A stretch of 64,000 bases of DNA from G965222505 sp965222505 (GCA_965222505.1 OZ244956.1:4898001-4962000); one strand, 5' to 3'. Positions 16,935 through 26,116 are shown, counted from the first letter of the stretch. Program-made: numbers and translations. The notes: generated from the letters alone by a model not told the origin.

Positions 16935-17160
16935 GCGGGGACGTACATGTTACCTTTTACATTGACATCGACCTGCGCCCGGAGCACGGTGATGTCGAGA
17001 AAGGGTTACCAGCGAATGATGCCTGCATTGCTACAGGCCACGTCCAGGCGATCCCTTTCATGTCCATCATGGCTTGAACCTCGGCTGGTTGCGTCACATC
17101 GGCCGGAGCCATGATGGCCCGGCACCCGGTTTGGCGAAGGGCATCGACCGGATTCTGGCT
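16935..17160 (-). pseudogene. fragment of short-chain dehydrogenase/reductase
   Basis: Across two minus-strand frames one reads VDALRQTGCRAIMAPADVTQPAEVQAMMD, given here in pieces of the SDR pattern (ADVT, then LDVACSNAGI, then VDVNVKGNMYV). NAGI and N-V-K-G are classic SDR landmarks. A frame change after AMMD and a stop after AGIIRW show that the gene is dead. Roughly 75 residues of a normal 250 remain. Confidence 0.6.
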
Positions 17161-17255
17161 GACCCTCCGTGCCACCGCGTGTAACCGGTTCGGGGCCTAT
17201 CAGCAAGCCGAACAGGCCGCCAGGAGAGCACTTGCCATTGCCGACGCACCCACCC

Positions 17256-17550
17256 TCATCGCAACAGCAGCATCTTGCGCACGGCTCGGAATTCGCCGGC
17301 TTCCAACGCGTAGAAATAAATGCCGCTCGGCAACTGACCCGCGTCAAAAATCACCTCGTAGCGCCCCACAGCCTGGTTCGCTGAAACGAGCACAGCCACA
17401 GGCCGTCCCTGCACGTCGTAGACCGAAAGCTGAACAGCGGCTTGTTGTGGCAGTTCATAGTGAATCAGCGTCGTGGGGTTGAACGGATTGGGGTAGTTCG
17501 CCTGCAAGGCGAAGGTGGCCGGGACATCAGCAGTCCCCTCGGTGGCGACG
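17256..17550 (-). pseudogene. orphan T9SS C-terminal sorting domain
   Basis: The end of a secreted protein survives: FALQANYPNPFNPTTLIHYE, then VYDVQGRPVAVLV, PSGIYFYALEAG and KMLLLR before a stop at 17256. This is the type A sorting domain that directs export and anchoring through the type IX system. No signal peptide or passenger domain precedes it, so it is the relic tail of a lost surface protein. Confidence 0.75.
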
Positions 17551-17779
17551 GTGGTATTGGGTTTATTACAAGATGAAGGAGAACAATCGAACACACAGAA
17601 GCCCAAGCGATCTGGCTTTTGGCGTTTTTATAGCGTAGCCTTACCCATATAGCGTGAAAAACACGAACCGGCTGCCACCTGGACCGTTCTTTTTAACCCC
17701 ACGGCCTTGACCGGCGCCGCATCCAGACGCGTGACTTTGTGCCCGGTTGCTGAATCTAACGCGCTGGACATGGGTACGC

Positions 17780-18072
17780 TTCCAATGATCTGGAAAATAC
17801 TGCTATACGCACTCATCGGCTATGTAACGGTAGTCTTGATCCTCTTTTTGTTGATTACCGAGATTGCGCAAGACAAAAATGTAACGCCAGCCCAGTTGTC
17901 CCTGGCTTGGGTTTTGGCACAGGGAGAGCATATTGTAACCATTCCAGGTACCAAACGCCGCAGCTATTTAGAGCAAAACCTAGGTGCACTGGGTGTGGCG
18001 TTGACTGAGGAGGATTTAGCTCGTATCAATGACGCGTTTCCAATTGGCGCGGCTGTAGGAACGCGGTATTAA
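17780..18072 (+). pseudogene. chimera: membrane segment plus aldo/keto reductase tail
   Basis: The last 75 residues (TPAQLSLAWVLAQGEHIVTI, then PGTKRRSYLEQNLGA, ending GTRY) are the C-terminus of an aldo/keto reductase. They are preceded in frame by an unrelated hydrophobic stretch, MIWKILLYALIGYVTVVLIL, typical of an N-terminal anchor from a different gene. The catalytic Asp-Tyr-Lys-His part is missing. This is probably a deletion scar that fused two gene pieces; expression is unknown. Confidence 0.6.
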
Positions 18073-18215
18073 GTTTCTCTACCCTTCCTGAGCGAAGCCT
18101 CGCTCAACCTCTCGGACCCGGAGTTGGCGGTATAGCCGTTGGAGGTTCATCGGGTGCTTTAAAATGAAAAAGCTACTATCTCTTTATGAAATAGTGGTTT
18201 AGGGAAATTGAGTTG

Positions 18216-18289
18216 CGGTCCGGACGGGACTCGAACCCGCGACCTCCAGCGTGACAGGCTGGCATTCTAACCAACTGAACTACCGGACC
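18216..18289 (-). tRNA. tRNA-Asp (anticodon GTC)
   Basis: On the minus strand it begins GGTCCGGTAGTTCAGTTGG and ends CCGGACCG. The acceptor stem GGTCCGG/CCGGACC is perfect, the anticodon loop CTGTCAC reads GTC, and the T-arm has GGTTCGAGTCC. CCA is not encoded, unlike in tRNA-Arg. It marks the right edge of the fragment cluster. Confidence 0.95.
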
Positions 18290-18357
18290 AGGCATCCGTA
18301 CCCGAAGGCACTTTTACCATAGACTCGCAAAAATACACCACGCAACAAGCCAACGCA

Positions 18358-18411
18358 ACACCTTATTTGGATTTTTATATTCAAACACCTTATTTGGATT
18401 TTTATATTCAA
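18358..18411. repeat. 27-bp tandem repeat, two copies
   Basis: Two perfect 27-bp copies abut, each beginning ACACCTTATTTGGATTTTTA. They are AT-rich and lie between tRNA-Asp and the following lipoprotein gene, where a promoter would be expected. Confidence 0.85.
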
Positions 18412-18466
18412 ATGGTTGCATGGGTTGTATTCTTCAAGGGGAACAGACTTCGATTAATACGGGTCA

Positions 18467-18916
18467 ATGACCCATATGCGATTAGCCATCGACCAAATAC
18501 CTATGCCCCTCTTTTCTTTATGTACCTTCCTGTGCCTTGGGATACTCCTTGGTGGGTGTGCCTCGGCCAAACAGGACCCGGACGCGGCCCCGGCCTATAA
18601 AACCCTGGCACAGGAGAAATACGGCACCTCCGTTGCCTTTACGGCCAATGCCGACAGCACGATTATGTTATGCGTCCATACCCCGGAACCCTCCCCCCGG
18701 ATGCCAACCCCTATCCTGTCCTATCTGGTCTATGACCTGGAAACGGAGGCTGTACTCTATGAGGAAGAAGGGGTACAAGGGGAGATCAAGTGGACTGACG
18801 GCCAGACCCTAAGCGTAACCCAAACGCCGGGCATTGTAACAGGCAATGAGACTTCCGGCACAGGTAAGCGCGGCTATACGGTCGACGTCCGCACCGGACA
18901 GAAACGGAAACTGTAA
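18467..18916 (+). CDS. small lipoprotein, function unknown
   Basis: The frame encodes up to 149 residues with a lipobox in LCLGILLGGCASAKQ; the ATG at 18503 (MPLFSLCTFLCLG) is a likely alternative start giving a cleaner signal peptide. The mature part has beta-like segments (SVAFTANADSTIMLCVHTPE, then YLVYDLETEAVLYEEE, then IKWTDGQTLSV), resembling a small beta-propeller blade or TolB-like fold. No firm family. It lies upstream of the large Asp-box protein, separated by a heptad-type inverted repeat. Confidence 0.65.
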   Translation: MTHMRLAIDQIPMPLFSLCTFLCLGILLGGCASAKQDPDAAPAYKTLAQEKYGTSVAFTANADSTIMLCVHTPEPSPRMPTPILSYLVYDLETEAVLYEEEGVQGEIKWTDGQTLSVTQTPGIVTGNETSGTGKRGYTVDVRTGQKRKL

Positions 18917-18921
18917 TTCAT

Positions 18922-19016
18922 TTGTCATTGGTGATTGGGTATTTACTGCGTGAGTCGCTTCGCTCGTTAGTGATTTGTATGCACCCCATCACCAGGGCCT
19001 CATCACCAATAAACGC
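18922..19016. repeat. inverted heptad repeat, CACCAAT type
   Basis: CATTGGTGATTGGG (about 18926-18939) faces CATCACCAGGGCCTCATCACC and CAAT before the next start. Units step by about seven bases. An inner GAGTCGCTTCGCTC hairpin lies between the arms. Confidence 0.5.
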
Positions 19017-19022
19017 CAACCC

Positions 19023-22000
19023 ATGCGTAAGCTCCTGCTCCTCACCGGCCTCTTGGCCTTCGGTGTATTTCTGGTCACCCGCTACGCCCCGGCTCCTGCA
19101 CCTCCTCCTGAATCCGATTCCAGCGTTTGGTCCCCGCCCCAGGCGTATCCAGACGTACTCCAGCAGTACCACGCTGATATCCGTACAGCCGATGGGGCCG
19201 ACCGACCTGCCTATCCGCCGCACTATAAATCTGCGGCATGGCAACAGGCCAAAGCCCTGCGCAAAACCGCAGCCGATCCGCTGCCGTGGATCGAACGGGG
19301 GCCGGGCAACGTCGGGGGGCGCACACGCGGCCTCATTATCGACGCGGCCGATCCGTCCAACAATACCTGGATCGCAGGGTCCGTTGGCGGAGGCATCTGG
19401 AAAACCACCAACGCCGGTGGGAACTGGACCAACCTGACCCCTGATTTACCCAACCTGTCGACGGGTACCTTGGCCCAGGCTCCGTCCAATGCGGCCATCA
19501 TCTATGCCGGGACCGGCGAAGGCTTCGGTAACATCGACGGCATCAGTGGGGACGGCATCTGGAAATCCACCGATGGCGGTCAATCCTGGACCCAGCTGGC
19601 CTCAACCGCCGGAAATGCCGATTACGTGACGGTGAACCGCATCGTGGTCGACCCCGCCAACGCCGATATCCTGCTGGCCGGGACCTCCACCGGTATCTTC
19701 AAGTCTACCAACGGCGGTCAATCCTTCAACATGGTCTACGAATATACCGGGCCGATTTCCATCTTCCGGCAAGGACGCGTCCAACACATCGTGGCCGATC
19801 CCGACAACTTTAATACCCTCTACGCCGGAGTCAATAGTGTGGGCGTCGTACGTTCGACCAACGCCGGTGATACGTGGACCCAGGTACTCGATAGTCGCCT
19901 CGTAGGGGGGCGGCTGGAATTGGCCATAGCCCCTTCCAACACCGACTGGATCTATGCTGCTATCGAAGGAGGGACCGGTTCAGTCCTTTACCTCTCGGAT
20001 AACGGCGGTGCCAGTTGGGTCGAAGTGGCCGATACCGGCTCCAATCCTGATTGGCTCGGGGGGCAAGGGTGGTACGACAATACTATCATGGTGCATCCCT
20101 TCGACGAAACCGTCGTCTTTGTTGGGGGCATTCAACTCTGGCGAATTCAGGTAGAGGCAGGCAGTTCCACGCGGCGTACGGTTACCGGTCTTGTGGCGAA
20201 CGGGACAGAATCGTTTCTAGGTTTTCAGCCCTTCACCGGCAACTTCCTGCCCGGATTGGGCCTGGGGCCGGATGAAGATGCCATCGGCATCACAGAGGCC
20301 GATTTTGTGTCTGTCGAAATCCGATTTGGTCCTGGTGTGGGCCAGAAGGCGCATCGCTTTACAGTGCCCGAAGGAGCAACTTCGGGGGTGTCGCCCACCA
20401 ATTATAGCTATCAGGAGTACGTCGATGTACCCTTCGAGGTGTGGGACGTGACCAATGACCGGCAGATCATGGCTTCTTTCCGGGATCAGACCACTGACGG
20501 CACCTGGAACCTGCCCAACAATGACCCCGGCGATAACTCCCTGAACCGCGAATATCTGTTCATCAACGCGATTCCCTATAACGGGGATACCCCCAATCCG
20601 AGTATTGCACAAAATGGGGGGCAAGTCAACAAATTGATCTATTTTCTCTGGCCTACCAAAGTCGAAGGTTCAACCTTTGATCCCAATACCCTGCCCGCCT
20701 CCAACTACCGCATCAACTATGGGGATCTGGTCGTACGCAATCGTTCAACGGCTTCCATCTCCGGGGCAGCCAATATCCACGTGGACCACCACAACCTGAT
20801 CGCCTATGACATTGACGAAGCCGCCCAGACCTTCAAAGTGCTCAATGCCAGCGATGGGGGGGTGGCCGTTTCCAATGATGGCGGCGGTGTGTGGCGGCAA
20901 ACCATCAACGGGTTCAACGTCACGCAATTCTACGGAGCCGATAAAAAACCGGGTGAAGACGTCTACCTCGGGGGCACCCAGGACAATGGCACCTGGCGCT
21001 CTCGCCTCGGTACCGATGCGGCAACCGACTGGTTCTTCCAGATCGGTGGCGACGGTTTCGATGTGATCTGGCATGCCGAAGATCCCAATAAGCTGATGGG
21101 GGGGAACCAATTTAACGGGAATGGCTTGGGGCTTTCTCGTTCCATGGACGGAGGAGATACCTGGGTCGCGGCCGTAAACGGTTTGGTCGATACCGGGCAA
21201 GGGGCTGGACCCTTTATCACCAAACTCGCAAAATCCAAGCTCGACCCGGACCTCGTGTTTGCCATCGGCACGCAGGGCGTCTGGCGCTCGGCTGATTTTG
21301 GAGACACCTGGACGCTCAGCCCAATCCCGTCCAACCAGTGGAATATGGGCTCGACCGGCGAAGTTGAGGTTTCCAAAGCCAATCCCCAGATTGTATGGGC
21401 CGGTGTCCGGGTCTCAACCTCCGGCACCCCCGGACGGCTCCACCTTTCCAATGATGCAGGCTTCACCTTCAATAGCGTCGATGTCCTGGACAACCGCCTC
21501 GGCACCATCTCGGGCCTGACGACGCATCCGCTTGACGATGGGACGGCCTATGTACTGTTCTCTGCGGCCAATCGGGGTAAAATCCTCCGGACCACAGATT
21601 TTGGACAAAATTGGGAAGATCTCACCGGCTTCAGCGGTGGCAACGGCAGCACCAACGGCTTCCCCGATGTGGCGGTCTATGATCTCCTGGTCATGCCCCA
21701 CAATACCGATGAAATCTGGGCCGGTACCGAAATCGGCCTGTTTATCTCTACCGATGGCGGTGGATCCTGGGCCTACGCCGATAACGGCCTGCCTGCCGTG
21801 TCCATCTGGGACATGAAGATCGTGGATGATGAAGTGGTGGTAGCCACCCATGGCCGCGGAGTCTGGTCGGTCTCCATTCCTGAAATCCTGAATGCGCCGC
21901 AGCCGAACGTTCTGCTGGCTCCACGCCTGAACAACGTCGAGTTCTTGCTGACGGGCGGGTTGAACCTGGACCTTGAACTCCGGTCCAGCTACGACTCTAC

Positions 22001-23003
22001 GCAAGTCCTGGTTGATGGCACCGTGATCGCTTCGGAACCAGCCAGCGAACCCGGAACGACGACCATCCAGGTCCCCTTCCGGTCGTCTGATGCCGGGGAC
22101 GTGGCCGTATCCGTGGCCGCGTTCTCGGGAGACCGGATGGTGAATTCCGGCGCAGAGACGGTTGAGGTTTTTCCGATTCCTGCAGCCCAGGTTTCTTACG
22201 AAAATACCTTTGAGGGCTTTAGTGCCAACCGTGACTTTACCGGAGATGCCCTGAGCCTTTTCCGGCTGGCTGGCAACCTGCAATCCCCACATACCTATGG
22301 CAACGACCAAAACCGGACATTTACCCTCAAAATTCCCATCGTGGTCTCACCGGTCGTATCCACGGTTCGGTATGCCGATGTAGCCCTCTTTGAGCCAGGT
22401 TTGGATGGCTTCACCTGGGATCAGCCGGGGTTCCGGGATTACGCCATCTTTGAAGGGACCTCGGACGGGGTCAACTGGATTCCCTTGCTCGATGGCTATG
22501 ATGCCCGTTTCGATCCGGCCTGGCGAACGCTTTTCCCCTCGGGCAATGCGCCTGACCCAACGTTGGTCCGGGAGCATGAGGTGGACCTCCTCGATTTCTT
22601 TGAGGCAGGCGAACGGGTCTTTCTCCGGTTCCGCTACTTCTCGGACAACCTGAGCGATGGCTGGGGCTGGCTCATTGAAGACCTGGAAGTGCAACCCGGC
22701 GCACCTGTGGATACCGAAGACGATACCCCCGGTCTCCCCGAGGTCTTTGCCCTGAATCAAAACTACCCGAACCCCTTCAACCCGGTAACGACCATCGCCT
22801 TCACGGTGCCTGAAGTATCCGACGTAAGTGTCCGCATCTATGACCTGAACGGTCGGGAAGTGGCCGTCCTGGCCAACGATACCTACCCGGCCGGCACCCA
22901 TCAGGTGCAATGGCATGCCGGAGCCCACGCGAGCGGCGTCTACTTCTACCGCATGACCGCCGGTGAATACGCCCAAACCCGAAAACTCACCTTGTTAAAG
23001 TAA
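19023..23003 (+). CDS. large secreted Asp-box (sortilin/BNR-like) protein with T9SS signal
   Basis: From the ATG at 19023 (MRKLLLLTGLLAFGVFLV, signal peptide) the product is 1326 residues. About eleven Asp-box motifs are seen, for example GIWKTTNAGGNW, GIWKSTDGGQSW, GVVRSTNAGDTW, GVWRSADFGDTW and GLFISTDGGGSW; these form beta-propeller blades as in sortilin/VPS10 and BNR-repeat glycosidase-like proteins. A beta-sandwich region follows, and the C-terminus is a type A T9SS domain (ALNQNYPNPFNPVTTIAFTV ... RKLTLLK). It is exported through the outer membrane to the cell surface. Binding partner or enzyme activity is unknown; no catalytic residues could be assigned. Confidence 0.9.
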   Translation: MRKLLLLTGLLAFGVFLVTRYAPAPAPPPESDSSVWSPPQAYPDVLQQYHADIRTADGADRPAYPPHYKSAAWQQAKALRKTAADPLPWIERGPGNVGGRTRGLIIDAADPSNNTWIAGSVGGGIWKTTNAGGNWTNLTPDLPNLSTGTLAQAPSNAAIIYAGTGEGFGNIDGISGDGIWKSTDGGQSWTQLASTAGNADYVTVNRIVVDPANADILLAGTSTGIFKSTNGGQSFNMVYEYTGPISIFRQGRVQHIVADPDNFNTLYAGVNSVGVVRSTNAGDTWTQVLDSRLVGGRLELAIAPSNTDWIYAAIEGGTGSVLYLSDNGGASWVEVADTGSNPDWLGGQGWYDNTIMVHPFDETVVFVGGIQLWRIQVEAGSSTRRTVTGLVANGTESFLGFQPFTGNFLPGLGLGPDEDAIGITEADFVSVEIRFGPGVGQKAHRFTVPEGATSGVSPTNYSYQEYVDVPFEVWDVTNDRQIMASFRDQTTDGTWNLPNNDPGDNSLNREYLFINAIPYNGDTPNPSIAQNGGQVNKLIYFLWPTKVEGSTFDPNTLPASNYRINYGDLVVRNRSTASISGAANIHVDHHNLIAYDIDEAAQTFKVLNASDGGVAVSNDGGGVWRQTINGFNVTQFYGADKKPGEDVYLGGTQDNGTWRSRLGTDAATDWFFQIGGDGFDVIWHAEDPNKLMGGNQFNGNGLGLSRSMDGGDTWVAAVNGLVDTGQGAGPFITKLAKSKLDPDLVFAIGTQGVWRSADFGDTWTLSPIPSNQWNMGSTGEVEVSKANPQIVWAGVRVSTSGTPGRLHLSNDAGFTFNSVDVLDNRLGTISGLTTHPLDDGTAYVLFSAANRGKILRTTDFGQNWEDLTGFSGGNGSTNGFPDVAVYDLLVMPHNTDEIWAGTEIGLFISTDGGGSWAYADNGLPAVSIWDMKIVDDEVVVATHGRGVWSVSIPEILNAPQPNVLLAPRLNNVEFLLTGGLNLDLELRSSYDSTQVLVDGTVIASEPASEPGTTTIQVPFRSSDAGDVAVSVAAFSGDRMVNSGAETVEVFPIPAAQVSYENTFEGFSANRDFTGDALSLFRLAGNLQSPHTYGNDQNRTFTLKIPIVVSPVVSTVRYADVALFEPGLDGFTWDQPGFRDYAIFEGTSDGVNWIPLLDGYDARFDPAWRTLFPSGNAPDPTLVREHEVDLLDFFEAGERVFLRFRYFSDNLSDGWGWLIEDLEVQPGAPVDTEDDTPGLPEVFALNQNYPNPFNPVTTIAFTVPEVSDVSVRIYDLNGREVAVLANDTYPAGTHQVQWHAGAHASGVYFYRMTAGEYAQTRKLTLLK

Positions 23004-23020
23004 AATGTTCTTACGTGCGA

Positions 23021-23082
23021 CGTTCTACGTTCTACGTTATTTCGACCGAACGTAGAACGTAGAACCTAGAACGTAGAACGTC
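23021..23082. repeat. inverted heptad repeat, GTTCTAC/GTAGAAC type
   Basis: CGTTCTACGTTCTACGTT (23021-23038) faces AACGTAGAACGTAGAAC (23049-23065), continued by further heptads to 23082, right up to the next ATG at 23083. The arms match perfectly over 17 bases with a 10-base loop. RNA from either strand would fold into a strong hairpin that covers the ribosome-binding region of the next gene. Confidence 0.85.
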
Positions 23083-24576
23083 ATGGATTTCATCCTCTTC
23101 GTCGGCTCGGCGGTGGTGTTGTTGAGTATCGTCGGGGTGGGCGAGGCGTTGCGAGGGTGGTTGGGGTGGGCACCGGAGGCTTCGCGGCGGTGGGTACATG
23201 CCTTGACCGGTTTGTTTGTTGCGGTGACGCCGTTGATGTTTGAGCGGCCAGACTGGATTTATGTGTTGGCCGGGGGCTTTGTGCCGATTAACATCCTGGC
23301 CGTCCGGCGGCGATGGCTCAAAGGCATGCATGGGATTCGGCGGCACAGTTGGGGGACGGTGACGTTTCCGCTGGCGCTTATCCTGGCATTGTATTTTTGC
23401 TGGACGCTGGATGCCGGTCGGACCTATATCCTCTCGGTTGCCTTTCTCGTGCTGGCCGTCGCCGATCCCGTTGCGTCTTATGTCGGTCAATGGGGCCAAC
23501 GATCTTCTCCTGTCGACACCGGAAAAAAATCCGGCATAGGGTCCCTGGCTTTTGGGGTAACGGCTTTCATGGTAACCAGTCTCGGATTGTGGGCGTGGCA
23601 GGCAGGCGGTGCAATGGATTGGTCGATGCCGCTTATGCTTGGGGCGGCAGGTGTGGTGGCCCTCATAACGACGGGCGTTGAGGCCCTGGGGCGCAGAGGG
23701 TGGGACAATTTCTTCATTGTATTGGCCGTATTGGTAGTCTTGACGGCCTTGCATACAGGCAGGGCCGCCCTCGGCGGATTAATGGGGGCGCTCTGGGTGG
23801 CTGTGTTTTTCGGATGGGGGGCCTGGAGGGTCAAGCTTCTGGACCGTTCGGGTACGTTGGCCGCCGGGTTGTTGGCTGTGTCTGTGGTGGCCCTGGGCGG
23901 ATGGATGTGGACCCTCCCCGGTATGGTCTACTTTTTTCTGTCCAGTGGGTTGTCCAAGTGGAGCGGCTCAAAAAAAGCACGCCTACAGGCGGTCTATGAA
24001 AAGGGGAGCAGAAGGGATGCCGGTCAGGTGTACGCCAATGGCGGGGTGGCCTGGGCCATGTTGTTGAGCGCTGTGTTTATCGATGGGACGGGATGGTATT
24101 GGGCCTACCTCGGCGCTTTTGCCGCCGCCGCTTCCGATACCTGGGCCACGGAAATCGGCACCGCCGTTCAGGGACCCACACGGTCCATCCTGACCGGACG
24201 ACGCATCGAAGCCGGTTTATCCGGTGGGATTTCGCTGGCCGGGACACTGGCCGCGTGGGTGGGAGCCGCGAGCGTCCCGCTTGCCGCCTGGGCTGTTACC
24301 CCATCGTCATTGTTCTTCACCGAAGTCCTGATGGCCGTTTGCTGGATCACCGCCTGTGGCTTTTTGGGCGCTCTGGTCGACAGTTTGGTGGGGGCCACCG
24401 TGCAGGCCCTCTACCGAAACCCTCGAACCGGCACCCTGACCGAACAATCGATCACGGCGGGCATTCTCAACATCCGAGTCCGCGGCTTCCCCTGGCTCAA
24501 TAATGACCGTGTAAATTTGATTTGCACCCTCGCCGGTGCAATATTCGCCGCCATCACGTACCTTTGGCTCAACTAA
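23083..24576 (+). CDS. predicted phytol kinase-like / DUF92 (VTE6-like) fusion
   Basis: The 497-residue membrane protein joins two families. The N-terminal half (about 1-220) resembles CTP-dependent polyprenol/phytol kinases: RRWVHALTGLFVAVTPLMFE, GTVTFPLALILAL, then VADPVASYVGQWGQRS and KKSGIGSLAFG. The C-terminal half is DUF92: SGTLAAGLLAVSVVALGG, SDTWATEIGTAVQGPTRSIL, GTLTEQSITAGIL, NNDRVNLICTLAGA. In plants and cyanobacteria VTE5 phosphorylates phytol and the DUF92 protein VTE6 makes phytyl diphosphate, so a fused protein could do both steps (inference). The ATG abuts the heptad repeat. Alternative: polyprenol recycling. Confidence 0.75.
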   Translation: MDFILFVGSAVVLLSIVGVGEALRGWLGWAPEASRRWVHALTGLFVAVTPLMFERPDWIYVLAGGFVPINILAVRRRWLKGMHGIRRHSWGTVTFPLALILALYFCWTLDAGRTYILSVAFLVLAVADPVASYVGQWGQRSSPVDTGKKSGIGSLAFGVTAFMVTSLGLWAWQAGGAMDWSMPLMLGAAGVVALITTGVEALGRRGWDNFFIVLAVLVVLTALHTGRAALGGLMGALWVAVFFGWGAWRVKLLDRSGTLAAGLLAVSVVALGGWMWTLPGMVYFFLSSGLSKWSGSKKARLQAVYEKGSRRDAGQVYANGGVAWAMLLSAVFIDGTGWYWAYLGAFAAAASDTWATEIGTAVQGPTRSILTGRRIEAGLSGGISLAGTLAAWVGAASVPLAAWAVTPSSLFFTEVLMAVCWITACGFLGALVDSLVGATVQALYRNPRTGTLTEQSITAGILNIRVRGFPWLNNDRVNLICTLAGAIFAAITYLWLN

Positions 24577-24781
24577 CCCTCACCAACCCAAAATACCGAC
24601 CTCAGCCGGTGGGCCGCCCGGAATGGAGCAAAGGAAGGCGAAAATGAAAAATTTCCTGTTTGAGCCGCGTAGCGGCGAGTTTCGAAATTTTTCCGCCTGA
24701 CGAAGCGTAATTCAGGCCCAGTGGCGTCAGTCTTGATTTTTGGTTCTTTGGATCAAGCCAAAGAACAAGAACCTATACACT
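24577..24781. repeat. structured intergenic repeat with TTCTTTGG palindrome
   Basis: The 200-base gap reads like a dispersed intergenic element: GTTTGAGCCGCGTAGCGGCG, then GAAATTTTTCCGCCTGACG, then AATTCAGGCCCAGTGGCGTC, ending in a hairpin TTCTTTGG (24744-24751) / CCAAAGAA (24758-24765). From memory, similar sequences occur in intergenic regions of Bacteroidota; only one copy lies in this window. Confidence 0.5.
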
Positions 24782-26116
24782 ATGGCGTGGTACCGTAAAC
24801 TACACTGGCAAATTATTCTGGGCCTGGTCCTGGGTCTCATCTACGGGCTGATTTCAGCCGCACAAGGTTGGGGGCAGTTCACATCTGACTGGATTTCGCC
24901 CTTTGGCACGGTGTTCCTTAACCTGCTGAAGTTGATTGCCATCCCGCTGGTGTTGGCCTCCCTGATTTCCGGCGTGGCCTCCCTCGCCGACATCCGAAAA
25001 CTGTCGCGCATCGGGGGGAAAACCATCGGTATTTACCTGGCCACGACGGCGGTGGCCGTGACCATCGGCCTGGTGGTGGTCAATGTATTCCAGCCGGGTA
25101 CGGCGGTACCGGAGGAAGTTCGGACGCAACTCCAATCGGCCTATGCCGATGAGACTGCCGCCCGTGAAGATGCCGCCGCCGATGTGAAGGAACGGGGGCC
25201 CCTGCAAGCCCTGGTTGATATGGTGCCGGATAATATCTTCTTCTCGGTAACGGACAACCGCAACATGTTGCAGGTCGTATTCTTCGCCATATTCCTCGGC
25301 ATTGGCATCATTCAGATCGACCCGGAAAAGGCCAGGCCGGTCCTCGGCTTTTTTGAAGGCCTTAACGATGTGGTAATCCGGTTGGTGGATGTCATCATGC
25401 TCATGGCTCCAATTGGGGTGTTCGGGCTGATGGCGCGCACCATAAATCTGGTGGCAAAGGATAACCTGGATCAGGTCCTGGAATTACTTGGGGGGCTCGG
25501 GTTCTATTGTATCGTTGTGGTGCTCGGGTTGATGTTGCAGGTGGTCATAACCTACCTGACTCTGCTCCGTACGTTCACGCCCATATCGCTCAAGACCTTC
25601 TTTAGTGCGATGTCTCCGGCCCAGTTGCTGGCGTTTTCGACCAGTTCCAGCGCGGCTACCTTGCCGGTGACGATGGAACGATGTGAAGAAAAACTCGGCG
25701 TCTCTGAGGAGGTCTCTTCCTTTGTACTGCCCCTCGGAGCCACCATCAACATGGACGGCACCGCTTTGTATCAAGCCGTGGCCGCCGTGTTTATCGCCCA
25801 AACCGTTGGATTGAACCTGGATCTCGCCGCGCAGTTGACCATCATCCTGACGGCGGTGCTGGCCTCCATCGGGACGGCGGCGGTGCCGGGGGCGGGGATT
25901 ATCATGTTGGTGATCATTTTGGAAGCGGTGAATGTACCAAGTGCCGGAATCGCGCTCATTCTGGGGGTTGATCGGATTCTGGACATGATTCGCACGGTCG
26001 TCAACATCACCGGCGATGCCACGGTGGCAACCATCGTAGCCTATTCCGAAGGCCAATTGAATCCCCCGGACCTCAGTGAAACGGAAGATTCGATTCGGTT
26101 AGCGGTGACCTCCTAA
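24782..26116 (+). CDS. dicarboxylate/amino acid:cation symporter (DAACS)
   Basis: These transporters import glutamate, aspartate or C4-dicarboxylates with Na+ or H+. From the ATG at 24782 (MAWYRKLHWQIILGLVLG) the product is 444 residues. It has the expected eight helices and re-entrant loops: the serine-rich hairpin AFSTSSSAATLPVTMERCEE, LPLGATINMDGTALYQAVAA, and the C-terminal IGTAAVPGAGIIMLV and DRILDMIRTVVNITGDATVA. An insert of charged residues near position 110-140 is usual for this family. No regulator adjoins it. A REPIN copy follows its stop. Exact substrate uncertain. Confidence 0.93.
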   Translation: MAWYRKLHWQIILGLVLGLIYGLISAAQGWGQFTSDWISPFGTVFLNLLKLIAIPLVLASLISGVASLADIRKLSRIGGKTIGIYLATTAVAVTIGLVVVNVFQPGTAVPEEVRTQLQSAYADETAAREDAAADVKERGPLQALVDMVPDNIFFSVTDNRNMLQVVFFAIFLGIGIIQIDPEKARPVLGFFEGLNDVVIRLVDVIMLMAPIGVFGLMARTINLVAKDNLDQVLELLGGLGFYCIVVVLGLMLQVVITYLTLLRTFTPISLKTFFSAMSPAQLLAFSTSSSAATLPVTMERCEEKLGVSEEVSSFVLPLGATINMDGTALYQAVAAVFIAQTVGLNLDLAAQLTIILTAVLASIGTAAVPGAGIIMLVIILEAVNVPSAGIALILGVDRILDMIRTVVNITGDATVATIVAYSEGQLNPPDLSETEDSIRLAVTS

